A DNA stretch of 64,000 nucleotides, taken from contig NZ_MIJZ01000001.1 of NCBI RefSeq assembly GCF_001730285.1, positions 372,001-436,000 of the forward strand, in the 5' to 3' direction. The notes below the pieces were generated by a model that made no database searches, was not told where the DNA came from, and saw only the letters and a program-made list of their open reading frames with translations. Position numbers and translations under genes: made by a program. Below, piece by piece: positions 40,098-47,901 of the stretch. Within the stretch, counting starts at the first letter, position 1; each line of letters starts with the position of its first letter. The DNA comes from Enterococcus ureasiticus (GTDB taxonomy: Bacteria; Bacillota; Bacilli; Lactobacillales; Enterococcaceae).

Positions 40098-40126
40098 AGT
40101 ATACATGATTCTTTAAAATATTTCAA
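40098..40126 (-). promoter_or_regulatory. Promoter of rpsB
   Basis: On the minus strand TTGAAA, 17 bases, TATACT, with extended TG (CATGTATACT). A strong match, as expected for a ribosomal protein gene. Confidence 0.85.
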
Positions 40127-40179
40127 CATAATAATTATATTTTTTCTGTAATTGTCTCAGTAAAGTATTCGAATTTTGA

Positions 40180-40941
40180 TCATTCATCATGTTCAAGAAT
40201 CACCCGATCATTTAATGATTGAATATTTCTATTGTTATGCTCATAATATTCTTGAAACATGTTGATTTGTTTTTTTGAGACTTCTACTGGATTTTTCAAT
40301 ATATACCATTCAACGTTTTCAGTTAGTGGGGGAGTTGTTAGCGAGCCTAAATAATGATAATAACTCATATTTTCAGGAAACATTGACTTAATATCTGATA
40401 TCGCTGTTTTTTTATCATCTGACACATCATCGAGCACTTCTTGAAATCCTTTATTATCAGCGCCTTCTATAAAAAATACACCAATAACAGCTAAACGTCC
40501 ATCTTGAGATTCATTCACAAAATGTGCTTCTAATGGATAATGTTTTCCGTTTACCGTATGTTCACTTTCAGCGTGAAAATGAAATTGCGTTAAAGCAAAT
40601 GTTCTTTGGTTGATTGTCGCTTTGCCTGAATCATTGACTTGGATGCTATGCCCATTATTTTCAGCGTTAGTTATTTCACTACTGTAATCTAGTTTGATGG
40701 AACCGCCGTCCTCCATCTTTTCCACTGAAGAATCTGGAATATCGATTGGCGATTGCATTTTACCGGATACTTGCTTCCAGCTTTTTTGGTCATCATATTC
40801 AAAATGACTTGCTTCTTTTTTGCGCGAACTTTCTTGTGTGTGTGAAGAACTTTCGCCAGTCTTACTCTGTACTTGCTGTGTACAAGCTGTTACCAATAGT
40901 AGTGATGAAAACAGCAATGAGATAAGCAATTTTCTTTTCAT
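40180..40941 (-). CDS. Alpha-class carbonic anhydrase, lipoprotein
   Basis: 253 residues. The signal peptide MKRKLLISLLFSSLLLVTAC has a lipobox LVTA-C at Cys 20, so it is anchored on the outer face of the membrane. The mature enzyme has QSPIDI. Its three zinc histidines are two in FHFHAESEH and one in PLEAHFVNES. LGSLTTPPLTENVEW is the conserved alpha-CA Thr-Pro-Pro loop. It hydrates carbon dioxide outside the cell. A Ser/Lys-rich linker follows the lipid Cys. A monocistronic context offers no operon clue. No clear terminator. Confidence 0.92.
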   Translation of the reverse strand: MKRKLLISLLFSSLLLVTACTQQVQSKTGESSSHTQESSRKKEASHFEYDDQKSWKQVSGKMQSPIDIPDSSVEKMEDGGSIKLDYSSEITNAENNGHSIQVNDSGKATINQRTFALTQFHFHAESEHTVNGKHYPLEAHFVNESQDGRLAVIGVFFIEGADNKGFQEVLDDVSDDKKTAISDIKSMFPENMSYYHYLGSLTTPPLTENVEWYILKNPVEVSKKQINMFQEYYEHNNRNIQSLNDRVILEHDE

Positions 40942-40980
40942 ATTGTATTATCCTTCTTTCAACTCAGGTTTGCTTAAAAA

Positions 40981-41028
40981 ATAATTTAAGTAGTTTAGCA
41001 GATAAATTTACATAAGACTAAACAACTT
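40981..41028 (-). terminator. Possible terminator after the SpoU methyltransferase gene
   Basis: On the minus strand AAGTTGTTTAG and CTAAACTACTT arms with a ~19-base loop, followed by TAAATTATTTTTT. One mismatch; moderate support. Confidence 0.4.
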
Positions 41029-41031
41029 TAT

Positions 41032-41805
41032 TTAATTATCATTTTCCAAATGGTACATTAAAATACCCGCTGCAATCGCTACATTTAACGATTCAGCTGC
41101 ACCTTTAATCGGAATGTAGATATTTTGATCTGTTTTTTCCAAAAATTCTGTTGAAACCCCTTGCCCTTCATTCCCCATAATCAAAGCATAATTCTCGATC
41201 CTTCTTATTTTTTGATAGGAAATTGCATTGGGGTTGAGTTCAGTTCCATAGACGGGTATCTTCATTTTTTTGAATTCATCAATTATTTCAGCTAACGGCT
41301 TACGTATTACGGGTAAATGATAATTACTTCCCTGCATTGCCCTTAACACTTTTGTATTGTATATATCAGAACTGCCCTCACCTAAAATCACACCTGAAAG
41401 ACCAGCTGCATCAGCTGTCCGAATCATCGTTCCAACATTACCTGGGTCTTGGACATTGTCTAAAAGAAGCCAGCCACCTGAAAATTGTATGTCTTTCTCA
41501 AATTCAGGCATCCCCACGATCGCGATCATTCCTTGAGGAGTCGGTAAATCTGAAAGAGATTCCAGTACTTCATCAGAAACCTGAATCAATCTTTCTTGCG
41601 GCTGATTGTCTAGCCAATCCGACCATTCTGAACGTCCTCTTTGATTAAAGAGGATCCAGCCAATTCGAGCATTTGCCTTATCCGCTTCTTCAATCAAATG
41701 AAAACCTTCAATTATATATTGTTGATTCTCTTCCCGATATTTTTTTTTATGTAATTTTTTAAATTCCTTGATCATTGCATTTTTTGTCGATAAAATTTCT
41801 TTCAT
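41032..41805 (-). CDS. TrmH/SpoU-family RNA 2'-O-methyltransferase
   Basis: 257 residues. The N-terminal substrate-binding domain (KYREENQQYIIEGFHLIEEA) is followed by the knotted SPOUT domain. Three motifs are visible: LLLDNVQDPGNVGTMIRTAD (motif 1), ALIMGNEGQGVS (motif 2) and IPIKGAAESLNVAIAAGILM (motif 3). This group includes YsgA and RlmB-like enzymes; the target nucleotide cannot be read from sequence. Starts after GTGAGGTG. It is divergent from acylphosphatase, the same pairing as in Bacillus and streptococci. Confidence 0.92.
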   Translation of the reverse strand: MKEILSTKNAMIKEFKKLHKKKYREENQQYIIEGFHLIEEADKANARIGWILFNQRGRSEWSDWLDNQPQERLIQVSDEVLESLSDLPTPQGMIAIVGMPEFEKDIQFSGGWLLLDNVQDPGNVGTMIRTADAAGLSGVILGEGSSDIYNTKVLRAMQGSNYHLPVIRKPLAEIIDEFKKMKIPVYGTELNPNAISYQKIRRIENYALIMGNEGQGVSTEFLEKTDQNIYIPIKGAAESLNVAIAAGILMYHLENDN

Positions 41806-41824
41806 TTCTACACCTCACTTAATC

Positions 41825-41833
41825 ATTATACCA
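41825..41833 (-). promoter_or_regulatory. Extended -10 promoter of the SpoU methyltransferase gene
   Basis: TGGTATAAT on the minus strand, about 20 bases before the start codon. No strong -35 box. Confidence 0.6.
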
Positions 41834-41924
41834 TGATTTTTTTTAATCAAACAGTCACTACTTTACTTGCCAGATGATCGAAAAATCGCTATCATTGATT
41901 TAATAAAAAGCGAGGTGTACAACG

Positions 41925-42200
41925 ATGAGAAAAGTACGCATGAATGTGCAAGGTAGAGTTCAGGGTGTCGGATTTCGTTACATGACTAAAATGGTAGCTG
42001 ATGAACTAGGAATTTGCGGTACGGTTCGAAATGAGGATGACGGCTCAGTCTCGATCGAATCTTTAGGCGATGATGAAAAAATGACTCAGTTTATCCAAAA
42101 AATCAAAGATTCTCCTAGTCCAGCAGGACGTGTGACATATGTTGATATTCAAGATGATCCTTTAATTGAAGAGTATAATAGCTTCAAAGTAACAAACTAA
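41925..42200 (+). CDS. acyP: Acylphosphatase
   Basis: Small hydrolase of acyl phosphates, 91 residues. The catalytic loop is RVQGVGFRYM (Arg) and the catalytic Asn is in GTVRNEDDGSVSIE. Start after GCGAGGTGTAC. It sits between the divergent SpoU methyltransferase and yidC and has its own terminator. Confidence 0.95.
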   Translation: MRKVRMNVQGRVQGVGFRYMTKMVADELGICGTVRNEDDGSVSIESLGDDEKMTQFIQKIKDSPSPAGRVTYVDIQDDPLIEEYNSFKVTN

Positions 42201-42208
42201 ATTAGTTT

Positions 42209-42250
42209 GGAAGAATCTTACTCAGTCTTGAGGCGGATTCTTCTAATTTT
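42209..42250 (+). terminator. Terminator of acyP
   Basis: GAAGAATC and GATTCTTC arms with an 18-base loop, then TAATTTTTATT. Confidence 0.75.
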
Positions 42251-42252
42251 TA

Positions 42253-42281
42253 TTGAAAAAAAACGCTTTTTCAAGTATAGT
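42253..42281 (+). promoter_or_regulatory. Promoter of yidC
   Basis: TTGAAA, 17 bases, TATAGT, about 38 bases before the yidC ATG. The spacer makes an inverted repeat TTGAAAAA/TTTTTCAA, which may be incidental. Confidence 0.75.
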
Positions 42282-42319
42282 TAACCTTGTGCAAATTTTT
42301 TAGAAAAGGAAAGAATAAA

Positions 42320-43249
42320 ATGAGAAAATTAAATAAGTGGCTCCTAGGTTCCGGTCTATTCACTTTAGTACTATTTTTATCTGGATGTGTAAAAACAGGA
42401 TCAGACGGACAGCCGACTGGTGAAGGGATCATCTATAATTTACTAGTAAAACCAATGAGCAGTGCCATTACATACCTTGTTGACAATTTCGATTGGAATT
42501 ATGGCTGGGCAATCATTTTCATCACGATCATTGTTCGTCTTATCATTATGCCCTTAGGATTGAATCAATCAAAAAAGAGCATGATCCAAACTGAAAAAAT
42601 GCAAGCGATTAAGCCTCAAATCGATGCTGCTCAAGCAAAAGTAAAAGAGGCAACTACACGTGAAGAGCAAATGCAAGCTCAAGCTGAAATGCAACAAGTT
42701 TACAAAGAAAACAACATGAGCATGATGGGCGGTATCGGTTGTCTACCTTTATTGATCCAAATGCCAATCTTCTCTGCCCTATTCTTTGCCGCTCGATATA
42801 CTAAAGGAATTGGCGACGCTTCATTTTTTGGTGTCAATCTAGGACAACCAAGTATCGTTTTTGTTGTTTTAGCTGGCGTTGCTTATTTACTACAAGGATA
42901 CCTTTCAACTATCGGTATTCCAGAAGAACAAAAGAAGACAATGAAATCCATGTTGATCGTCTCTCCTTTAATGATCGTATTCATGTCAATCAGCTCTCCA
43001 GCTGGTGTAACATTATATTGGGTAGTCGGAGGGATTTTCAGTAGTATCCAAACATTGATCACAAATCAATTCTTAAAACCAAGAATCAAAGCTCAAGTAG
43101 CTGAAGAATTAAAACAAAATCCACCAAAACAAGTTATTGTGCCTCGTAAAGATGTCACACCTACAGAAGAAAAAACGTCACAAAAAGCAGTAACTCAAAA
43201 AAATACTTCTAAAAACGGTAGAAATGCCGGAAAACAAAATAGAAATTAA
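42320..43249 (+). CDS. yidC: Membrane protein insertase YidC (lipoprotein type)
   Basis: 309 residues from the ATG at 42320 (AAAGGAAAGA before it); an earlier in-frame TTG lacks support. The lipobox LFLSGC makes it a lipoprotein, as in Gram-positive YidC1/YidC2. Five hydrophobic segments follow, including WAIIFITIIVRLIIMPLGLN, with the conserved Arg in the groove, and GCLPLLIQMPIFSALFFAA. The C-terminal tail is basic (KNTSKNGRNAGKQNRN), the ribosome-contacting type. It inserts proteins alone or with SecYEG. Confidence 0.95.
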   Translation: MRKLNKWLLGSGLFTLVLFLSGCVKTGSDGQPTGEGIIYNLLVKPMSSAITYLVDNFDWNYGWAIIFITIIVRLIIMPLGLNQSKKSMIQTEKMQAIKPQIDAAQAKVKEATTREEQMQAQAEMQQVYKENNMSMMGGIGCLPLLIQMPIFSALFFAARYTKGIGDASFFGVNLGQPSIVFVVLAGVAYLLQGYLSTIGIPEEQKKTMKSMLIVSPLMIVFMSISSPAGVTLYWVVGGIFSSIQTLITNQFLKPRIKAQVAEELKQNPPKQVIVPRKDVTPTEEKTSQKAVTQKNTSKNGRNAGKQNRN

Positions 43250-43302
43250 AAAACAAGAGCCAACGCAACCTGATGATTGCAGTTGGTTCTTGTTTTATTT
43301 TT
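43250..43302. terminator. Bidirectional terminator between yidC and the TetR gene
   Basis: 15-bp stem AAAACAAGAGCCAAC/GTTGGTTCTTGTTTT with A- and T-runs outside. It overlaps the stop codon region of the converging TetR-family gene. Confidence 0.88.
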
Positions 43303-43867
43303 TATTTGCTGAAATTCCGAAAACAAAAAGATCAACAACTTGAGTAATACTTAATGACGAGCTGTTTTGTTCTGTTTTGATATACGGAGATAACGTGTTA
43401 AGAAAATGGGTTGTTGCAACCTCTGGTGACAAACCGATTCGCATAGCAAAATCACTTTCTTCAAAAAGACTCAGCAAAGGGGCTTTATAGGACTGATTCC
43501 ACAGTATAAATAATTTCAGTTGGGTTTCATTGGTCAACTTCGTCCTAAAATCATGCATCATCAAATCAAAATCAAATGGATGTTTTGTTTTTAGACACTC
43601 AGCGAAGTTTTGCAATTTGCTGATAGTATCAAGATTTGGATCTTCAACAATTTTCACTAATTCTTCGTTTACATCACTTAACAAACTTTCAATAACACCC
43701 ACATAAACTTCTTCTTTATTTTTAAAATGATGATATAAATTTGGTTGTGTCACCTCGGCCAACTGCGCGATTTGCCTTGTAGATGTACTTTGATATCCGT
43801 TATCCATAAACAAACGCGTTGCCACTTGAATAATTTTAGCTCGTGTATTTTTCGTTTCTTTTTCCAT
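43295..43867 (-). CDS. TetR/AcrR-family transcriptional regulator
   Basis: 190 residues. N-terminal helix-turn-helix IIQVATRLFMDNGYQSTSTR followed by QIAQLAEVTQPNLYHHFKNKEEVY. The C-terminal ligand-binding half is not recognised. It lies 62 bases downstream of the TspO-like gene on the same strand. It may therefore belong to, and control, the DUF2177/DAK2-DegV/DUF1295/TspO cluster, possibly sensing a lipid; that is inference. Confidence 0.88.
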   Translation of the reverse strand: MEKETKNTRAKIIQVATRLFMDNGYQSTSTRQIAQLAEVTQPNLYHHFKNKEEVYVGVIESLLSDVNEELVKIVEDPNLDTISKLQNFAECLKTKHPFDFDLMMHDFRTKLTNETQLKLFILWNQSYKAPLLSLFEESDFAMRIGLSPEVATTHFLNTLSPYIKTEQNSSSLSITQVVDLFVFGISANKK

Positions 43868-43929
43868 TACTTAGCCACCTATAGTTGATTTCTTTACTAT
43901 TTTAACAGAAGCTGATATAGAAACCTAGG

Positions 43930-44736
43930 TTAGATGACATTCTTTTTTCTTTTAAATAGTAAAATCAATTCGTAAATGCAAACGATAATTAGGATGACTA
44001 AGGAGATAATGACAGTCGTGATAATTGCTGGATAGCTCCCGTTCCACCCATCTGCTGCTTGATGTTTGATCAAAATCCCATAATAAGCCCAAACCGTTGC
44101 TAAACCGTAAGCAACATCGCGATTACTGATAATCGTAGCACTGATAATAAGCAAGCCGATGATCAATATTACAATCGTCCAAACTACTTGATTATCTTGC
44201 AAAAAAGCAATATCTTTGTCAACCAAGAAAGCTGTAATATTGGCAATCGTAGCAATCGTGATCCAACCAAAATAAATACTGAAGGGCAATCTTACAAAGA
44301 CATAATCCTTTTTGATCATGTTTGTATTAGCTAAAAGTCGATTTATATATATCAATACAATCAGCAAAGCTAACATGATCGCAACAGACAAATCAATTTG
44401 AAGATATTGCCATGCTACTAACCAAACGCCATTTAGGACAGAAGAAACTACAAATATACCTCTTAATTTTTTACTAATTTTTTGATCTGCTAGTATCGAT
44501 TGTGCTTTCGGTTTAAGCCACTGATAAACGACAAATCCTGCTAATAACAAGTAAATCACTGACCAAATTGCAAACGTTAAGCCTGCTGGAGCAAATAAAT
44601 TAGGATACGTATCTGAAACTTCTTGCGTTGTCATCCCATTTAAAGGCAACAAAACCGCGGCCGCATTTGTGGCGATCATTAGGATATAAATAATCGTTAC
44701 GAGCAATTTTGCCCCGATAGATTCATTCTTGCTCAT
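43930..44736 (-). CDS. TspO/MBR-like membrane protein
   Basis: 268 residues from the ATG at 44736, which has AAAGGAGGAATTAGA upstream; the open frame extends to 44862 inside the preceding gene but without support. About eight membrane helices. The segment PAGLTFAIWSVIYLLLAGFV resembles the P-x-x-x-x-F-x-W-x-x-x-Y signature of tryptophan-rich sensory proteins. It is longer than classical TspO (about 160 residues), like Bacillus YtaB-type relatives. Ligand unknown. It follows the DUF1295 gene by 13 bases. Confidence 0.7.
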   Translation of the reverse strand: MSKNESIGAKLLVTIIYILMIATNAAAVLLPLNGMTTQEVSDTYPNLFAPAGLTFAIWSVIYLLLAGFVVYQWLKPKAQSILADQKISKKLRGIFVVSSVLNGVWLVAWQYLQIDLSVAIMLALLIVLIYINRLLANTNMIKKDYVFVRLPFSIYFGWITIATIANITAFLVDKDIAFLQDNQVVWTIVILIIGLLIISATIISNRDVAYGLATVWAYYGILIKHQAADGWNGSYPAIITTVIISLVILIIVCIYELILLFKRKKNVI

Positions 44737-44749
44737 TCTAATTCCTCCT

Positions 44750-45523
44750 TTATAAACTTTTTTTCCCAATGAAAGGGATAAACTTAGGTGTTTTCTTCGC
44801 ATAAGCAATAAAGTCTGGTCGATCTTTGTATTTTTTTTCAAGTAAAGGAACACCCGATACAAATAAAAGTAACAAGGTAATCGTTATAGGACCAATGATT
44901 CCCCAAACATTTCGTGTATCATTCAGACTTACAAGAAAAATTCCCCACCAACCTAGAGCTTCCCCAAAATAATTAGGATGCCTTGTTGTTGCCCACAACC
45001 CTGTTGTTAATAGTTTCCCTTGATTGCGGCTATCACGTTTAAATTTAGTCAACTCATAATCGCCAATCGTTTCAAAACCAAAACCTATCAGCCAAATTAC
45101 AATACCTACTCCATTCCACCAATAAAAATCATTGACTGAACTTGTCATAGCAAAAAGAATCGGCATTGAAACAACTAATAAAAGCACACCTTGCAAAATA
45201 AATACATTTAAATAAGCTTTTAATTTCGCCCAATGTTCTCCCCATCGCTTCCTCATGTTCACGTAACGATAATCTTCTGGTTTTCCGATATTCCGTTTAG
45301 CTAAATGGAAAAACAAACGCAATCCCCAAATGGTTACTAATAGTAGAATGATCGTGCTGACCGTCGTTTTTTCCGGCATCACTAAATAACCAGTGATAGC
45401 CACAATAACAAAACCAATTCCCCAAGCTAAATCAACAATAGAATTATTATGAAGATATTGTGCCAAAAAGAATAATGCAGTAAAATATATAAAAATTACA
45501 CAACTAATGATCCAGATTGTCAT
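44750..45523 (-). CDS. DUF1295-family membrane protein (steroid 5-alpha-reductase/ICMT-like fold)
   Basis: 257 residues from the ATG at 45523, preceded by AAGGAGGAGC inside the end of the previous gene. Six or seven helices. The diagnostic DUF1295 motifs are [12 protein letters not shown] near the start, then [20 protein letters not shown] and [20 protein letters not shown] near the end. The last two form the cofactor-binding region shared with isoprenylcysteine methyltransferases and sterol reductases. Function in bacteria is unproven; lipid modification is likely. It directly follows the DAK2-DegV fusion. Confidence 0.85.
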   Translation of the reverse strand: MTIWIISCVIFIYFTALFFLAQYLHNNSIVDLAWGIGFVIVAITGYLVMPEKTTVSTIILLLVTIWGLRLFFHLAKRNIGKPEDYRYVNMRKRWGEHWAKLKAYLNVFILQGVLLLVVSMPILFAMTSSVNDFYWWNGVGIVIWLIGFGFETIGDYELTKFKRDSRNQGKLLTTGLWATTRHPNYFGEALGWWGIFLVSLNDTRNVWGIIGPITITLLLLFVSGVPLLEKKYKDRPDFIAYAKKTPKFIPFIGKKSL

Positions 45524-45524
45524 A

Positions 45525-47333
45525 CTAAAGCTCCTCCTTATCCATTTCAACCGCTACAGCTACACTTCCCTGACCTGCACTCATCGCAACAACTGTTGAG
45601 ATATCCATCACGTAACTTGGCTTTAAACCGAGCTGCTCACTCAATTTATTTTTCCATTGTATTGCTCGTTCTTCTGAATTAGCGTGAATGACAGCATAAC
45701 GTTTTATTTTGTTTTTTTCATGTAGTTTTTTTAGCTGGTGAATGATTTTTCTTTCATTTCCTTTTAAACTAAATGCAAAATCACTCAATTTCCCTTCCCC
45801 TTCCTTGTTTAAGCTGACAATAGGCTTTAAATTAATCTTCTTCGCTATTTTACCAGCGAATTGGGGAATTCTTCCAGAATCTATCATCGGATTTAAATCA
45901 TCTACACTAACAAGTATTTTAAGCTGTCCACGTTTATTTTTGGTTCGCTCAACGATTTCATCAAAAGACAATCCGGCTTGAATCCACTCGTTTGCGGACA
46001 TCACCAATAACCCTTGTGCTGCAGAATTTTGTTTGGAATCAATTACTTCAATTTTAGTCGTTGTCGACGTCATATGTTCAGCTGCTTTTTGTACAGTATG
46101 GAATGTTCCACTTAAGCTTTCTGCAACTGTAATAACTAAAATCGACTCATATCTAGTTTCTAAAAATGATAATAGATTCTCTACAGATTTTAGCGTTGGT
46201 TGGGAGCTGGTCGCTCGTTCATCTTCCGTTTTATTTATGTCAAAAAATTGATTGCTTTGGATCGTTATTTTATCGATATAACTAGTGTTCCCAATCAAGA
46301 TATTCATTGGCAACACGTGAATTTGGTTGTTCAAAACATAATCAGCCGGTAAATCAGCGATCGAATCTGTCACTAAAGCAATTGGCGCTTTTTTCTGCGT
46401 ATTTACCTGATATTGTAACAACATATCGTCAGCTTTTTGCTGAATCGGTTGTCCAATCGTACTTAAATAACTTAATACTTGATCTGGTTGATTCGAATGG
46501 ATATGAATTCTGGCTTTGTTGCGACTCATCGCCACGACCATAGAATCACCAAGAAGCTTTAATTTTTCTTGAATTTCACGTTTAGACTCTGTTACTTGAT
46601 CTAATAAAATTTCGGTACAATATCTATAAGTTGGTTCTGAGGTGTTCTGATGCAATGATTCAGAAATTTCTATTTTTATTGAATCGTCAAAATCAACAAT
46701 TTTTGTGACCACTGTTTCTTTATTGATAAAAGCTTGAGTAAACCCCTCTATAAAAACATAAAAACCTTTGGCACCCGCGTCCACGACTTGATTTTTCTGC
46801 AATATTTTTAGTTGCTTGGTCGTGTTTTCTAATGCTTCACTAGCCTTAACCAGAGCATTTGGCAACAGTTCTTCTAAACTACCTCTCTGCCCATTCTCAT
46901 TCAGGGCTTCAGCCCATGATCGCATAACCGTGATGATCGTTCCTTCAACTGGGTTCGCAATAGCTTGGTATGCTTCTCCGATTGCCAACTTGACACTTTT
47001 TACAAAACTGCTGACAGAATTTTTTTCTTCCTGAAGCAGTAGATTATTATAGATACCGTTAAAATATTGAGCAAAAATGATACCCGAATTTCCTCTGGCT
47101 CCTAATAAAGATGCTTCTGCAATTTTCTCAAACACCTCAACAACAGAGCTTGTTTCACTTTTTGTTTCTTCGAGGATTGTTTGCATTAATGAAGCCAAAT
47201 TACTTCCTGTATCACCATCCGATACAGGAAAAACATTGATCTGATTCAACTCTTGCTTCTCGTTTATCAGTTGAATCGCCCCTTGCTGAAATGCGAATAA
47301 CAGCTCTTTATAATCAATAATTCGACTTTCCAT
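45525..47333 (-). CDS. DAK2 (FakA-like) kinase fused to DegV (FakB-like) fatty-acid-binding domain
   Basis: 602 residues. Residues 1-200 form a DhaL/DAK2 kinase domain with [14 protein letters not shown] (ADP-magnesium site, 34-46) and [16 protein letters not shown] (77-92). Residues 235-310 match the FakA middle domain ([29 protein letters not shown]). Residues 318-602 are a complete DegV fold: [18 protein letters not shown], then SLSGTFHT and GSVAVAVEM at the end. In the known two-part system FakB presents a fatty acid to FakA, which phosphorylates it for phospholipid synthesis. A self-contained fatty acid kinase is inferred. Confidence 0.88.
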   Translation of the reverse strand: MESRIIDYKELLFAFQQGAIQLINEKQELNQINVFPVSDGDTGSNLASLMQTILEETKSETSSVVEVFEKIAEASLLGARGNSGIIFAQYFNGIYNNLLLQEEKNSVSSFVKSVKLAIGEAYQAIANPVEGTIITVMRSWAEALNENGQRGSLEELLPNALVKASEALENTTKQLKILQKNQVVDAGAKGFYVFIEGFTQAFINKETVVTKIVDFDDSIKIEISESLHQNTSEPTYRYCTEILLDQVTESKREIQEKLKLLGDSMVVAMSRNKARIHIHSNQPDQVLSYLSTIGQPIQQKADDMLLQYQVNTQKKAPIALVTDSIADLPADYVLNNQIHVLPMNILIGNTSYIDKITIQSNQFFDINKTEDERATSSQPTLKSVENLLSFLETRYESILVITVAESLSGTFHTVQKAAEHMTSTTTKIEVIDSKQNSAAQGLLVMSANEWIQAGLSFDEIVERTKNKRGQLKILVSVDDLNPMIDSGRIPQFAGKIAKKINLKPIVSLNKEGEGKLSDFAFSLKGNERKIIHQLKKLHEKNKIKRYAVIHANSEERAIQWKNKLSEQLGLKPSYVMDISTVVAMSAGQGSVAVAVEMDKEEL

Positions 47334-47340
47334 CTACTAC

Positions 47341-47745
47341 TTACCTCCAATTAAAATGTTGCGCTACAAAAACGGTGATACCACAAGTCGCCGCAGTAAC
47401 AAATCCTCCCCAAACTAAATCAATAACTGTTACGAAAAGCGGCCAATCCTTAATTGTTGACAGATTTGTTAAGTCATATGTCCCGTAGCATAATACTCCA
47501 AGCAAAGCTCCCGCAGAAATAGCATAAATCAAGCTCTCTTTTTCAATAGCAGGATAAATAACAAAAAATAAAATACCAATGAGATATAAGATATAAAAAA
47601 CAGCTGCTGGAATTATTTTAGTCGGTCCAAGTAGATATCCTAAATAATCTTGATAGATTTTTTTAGCAATGAAAAGTAACCAGATAAAATCCAGTGCTAA
47701 AAATGCAACAGCTGCAACGCTAAATAATTTCACATAATGATTCAT
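47341..47745 (-). CDS. DUF2177-family membrane protein
   Basis: 134 residues from the ATG at 47745, chosen because AGGAGG is only 2 bases from the ATG at 47751. Four membrane helices. The family pattern is LDFIWLLFIAKKIYQDYLG in helix 1, GALLGVLCYGTYDLTNLSTI in the middle and WPLFVTVIDLVWGGFVTA at the end. Biochemical role unknown. In proteobacteria DUF2177 and DUF1295 genes often co-occur in photooxidative or lipid-stress regulons, and here they are again in one operon. First gene of the cluster. Confidence 0.85.
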   Translation of the reverse strand: MNHYVKLFSVAAVAFLALDFIWLLFIAKKIYQDYLGYLLGPTKIIPAAVFYILYLIGILFFVIYPAIEKESLIYAISAGALLGVLCYGTYDLTNLSTIKDWPLFVTVIDLVWGGFVTAATCGITVFVAQHFNWR

Positions 47746-47845
47746 TTTCATTTCCTCCTCATATAATAAAAACAGGCACGATCACCTTATCAATCGATAA
47801 GTTTATCGTACCACGTTCAATTCGTTTATGAAAAAATTTTGCCTG

Positions 47846-47890
47846 AATAAAAAAGACGAGAAAACTTTATCCAAGTCCCCTCGCCTTTTT
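47846..47890 (-). terminator. Terminator of glyS
   Basis: On the minus strand GGCGAG and CTCGTC (one G-U) arms flanked by AAAAA and TTTTTT around a ~20-base loop. Confidence 0.7.
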
Positions 47891-47901
47891 CACTTTTATC
47901 C

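Noticed and set aside
42252-42281. Inverted repeat TTGAAAAA/TTTTTCAA before yidC considered as a cre site
   Set aside because: It departs from the CcpA consensus at four positions and coincides with the promoter boxes, so it was kept only as a promoter.
44737-44862. 42-codon extension of the TspO-like protein into the DUF1295 gene
   Set aside because: It overlaps a conserved C-terminus in another frame, and a strong AAAGGAGG precedes the ATG at 44736.
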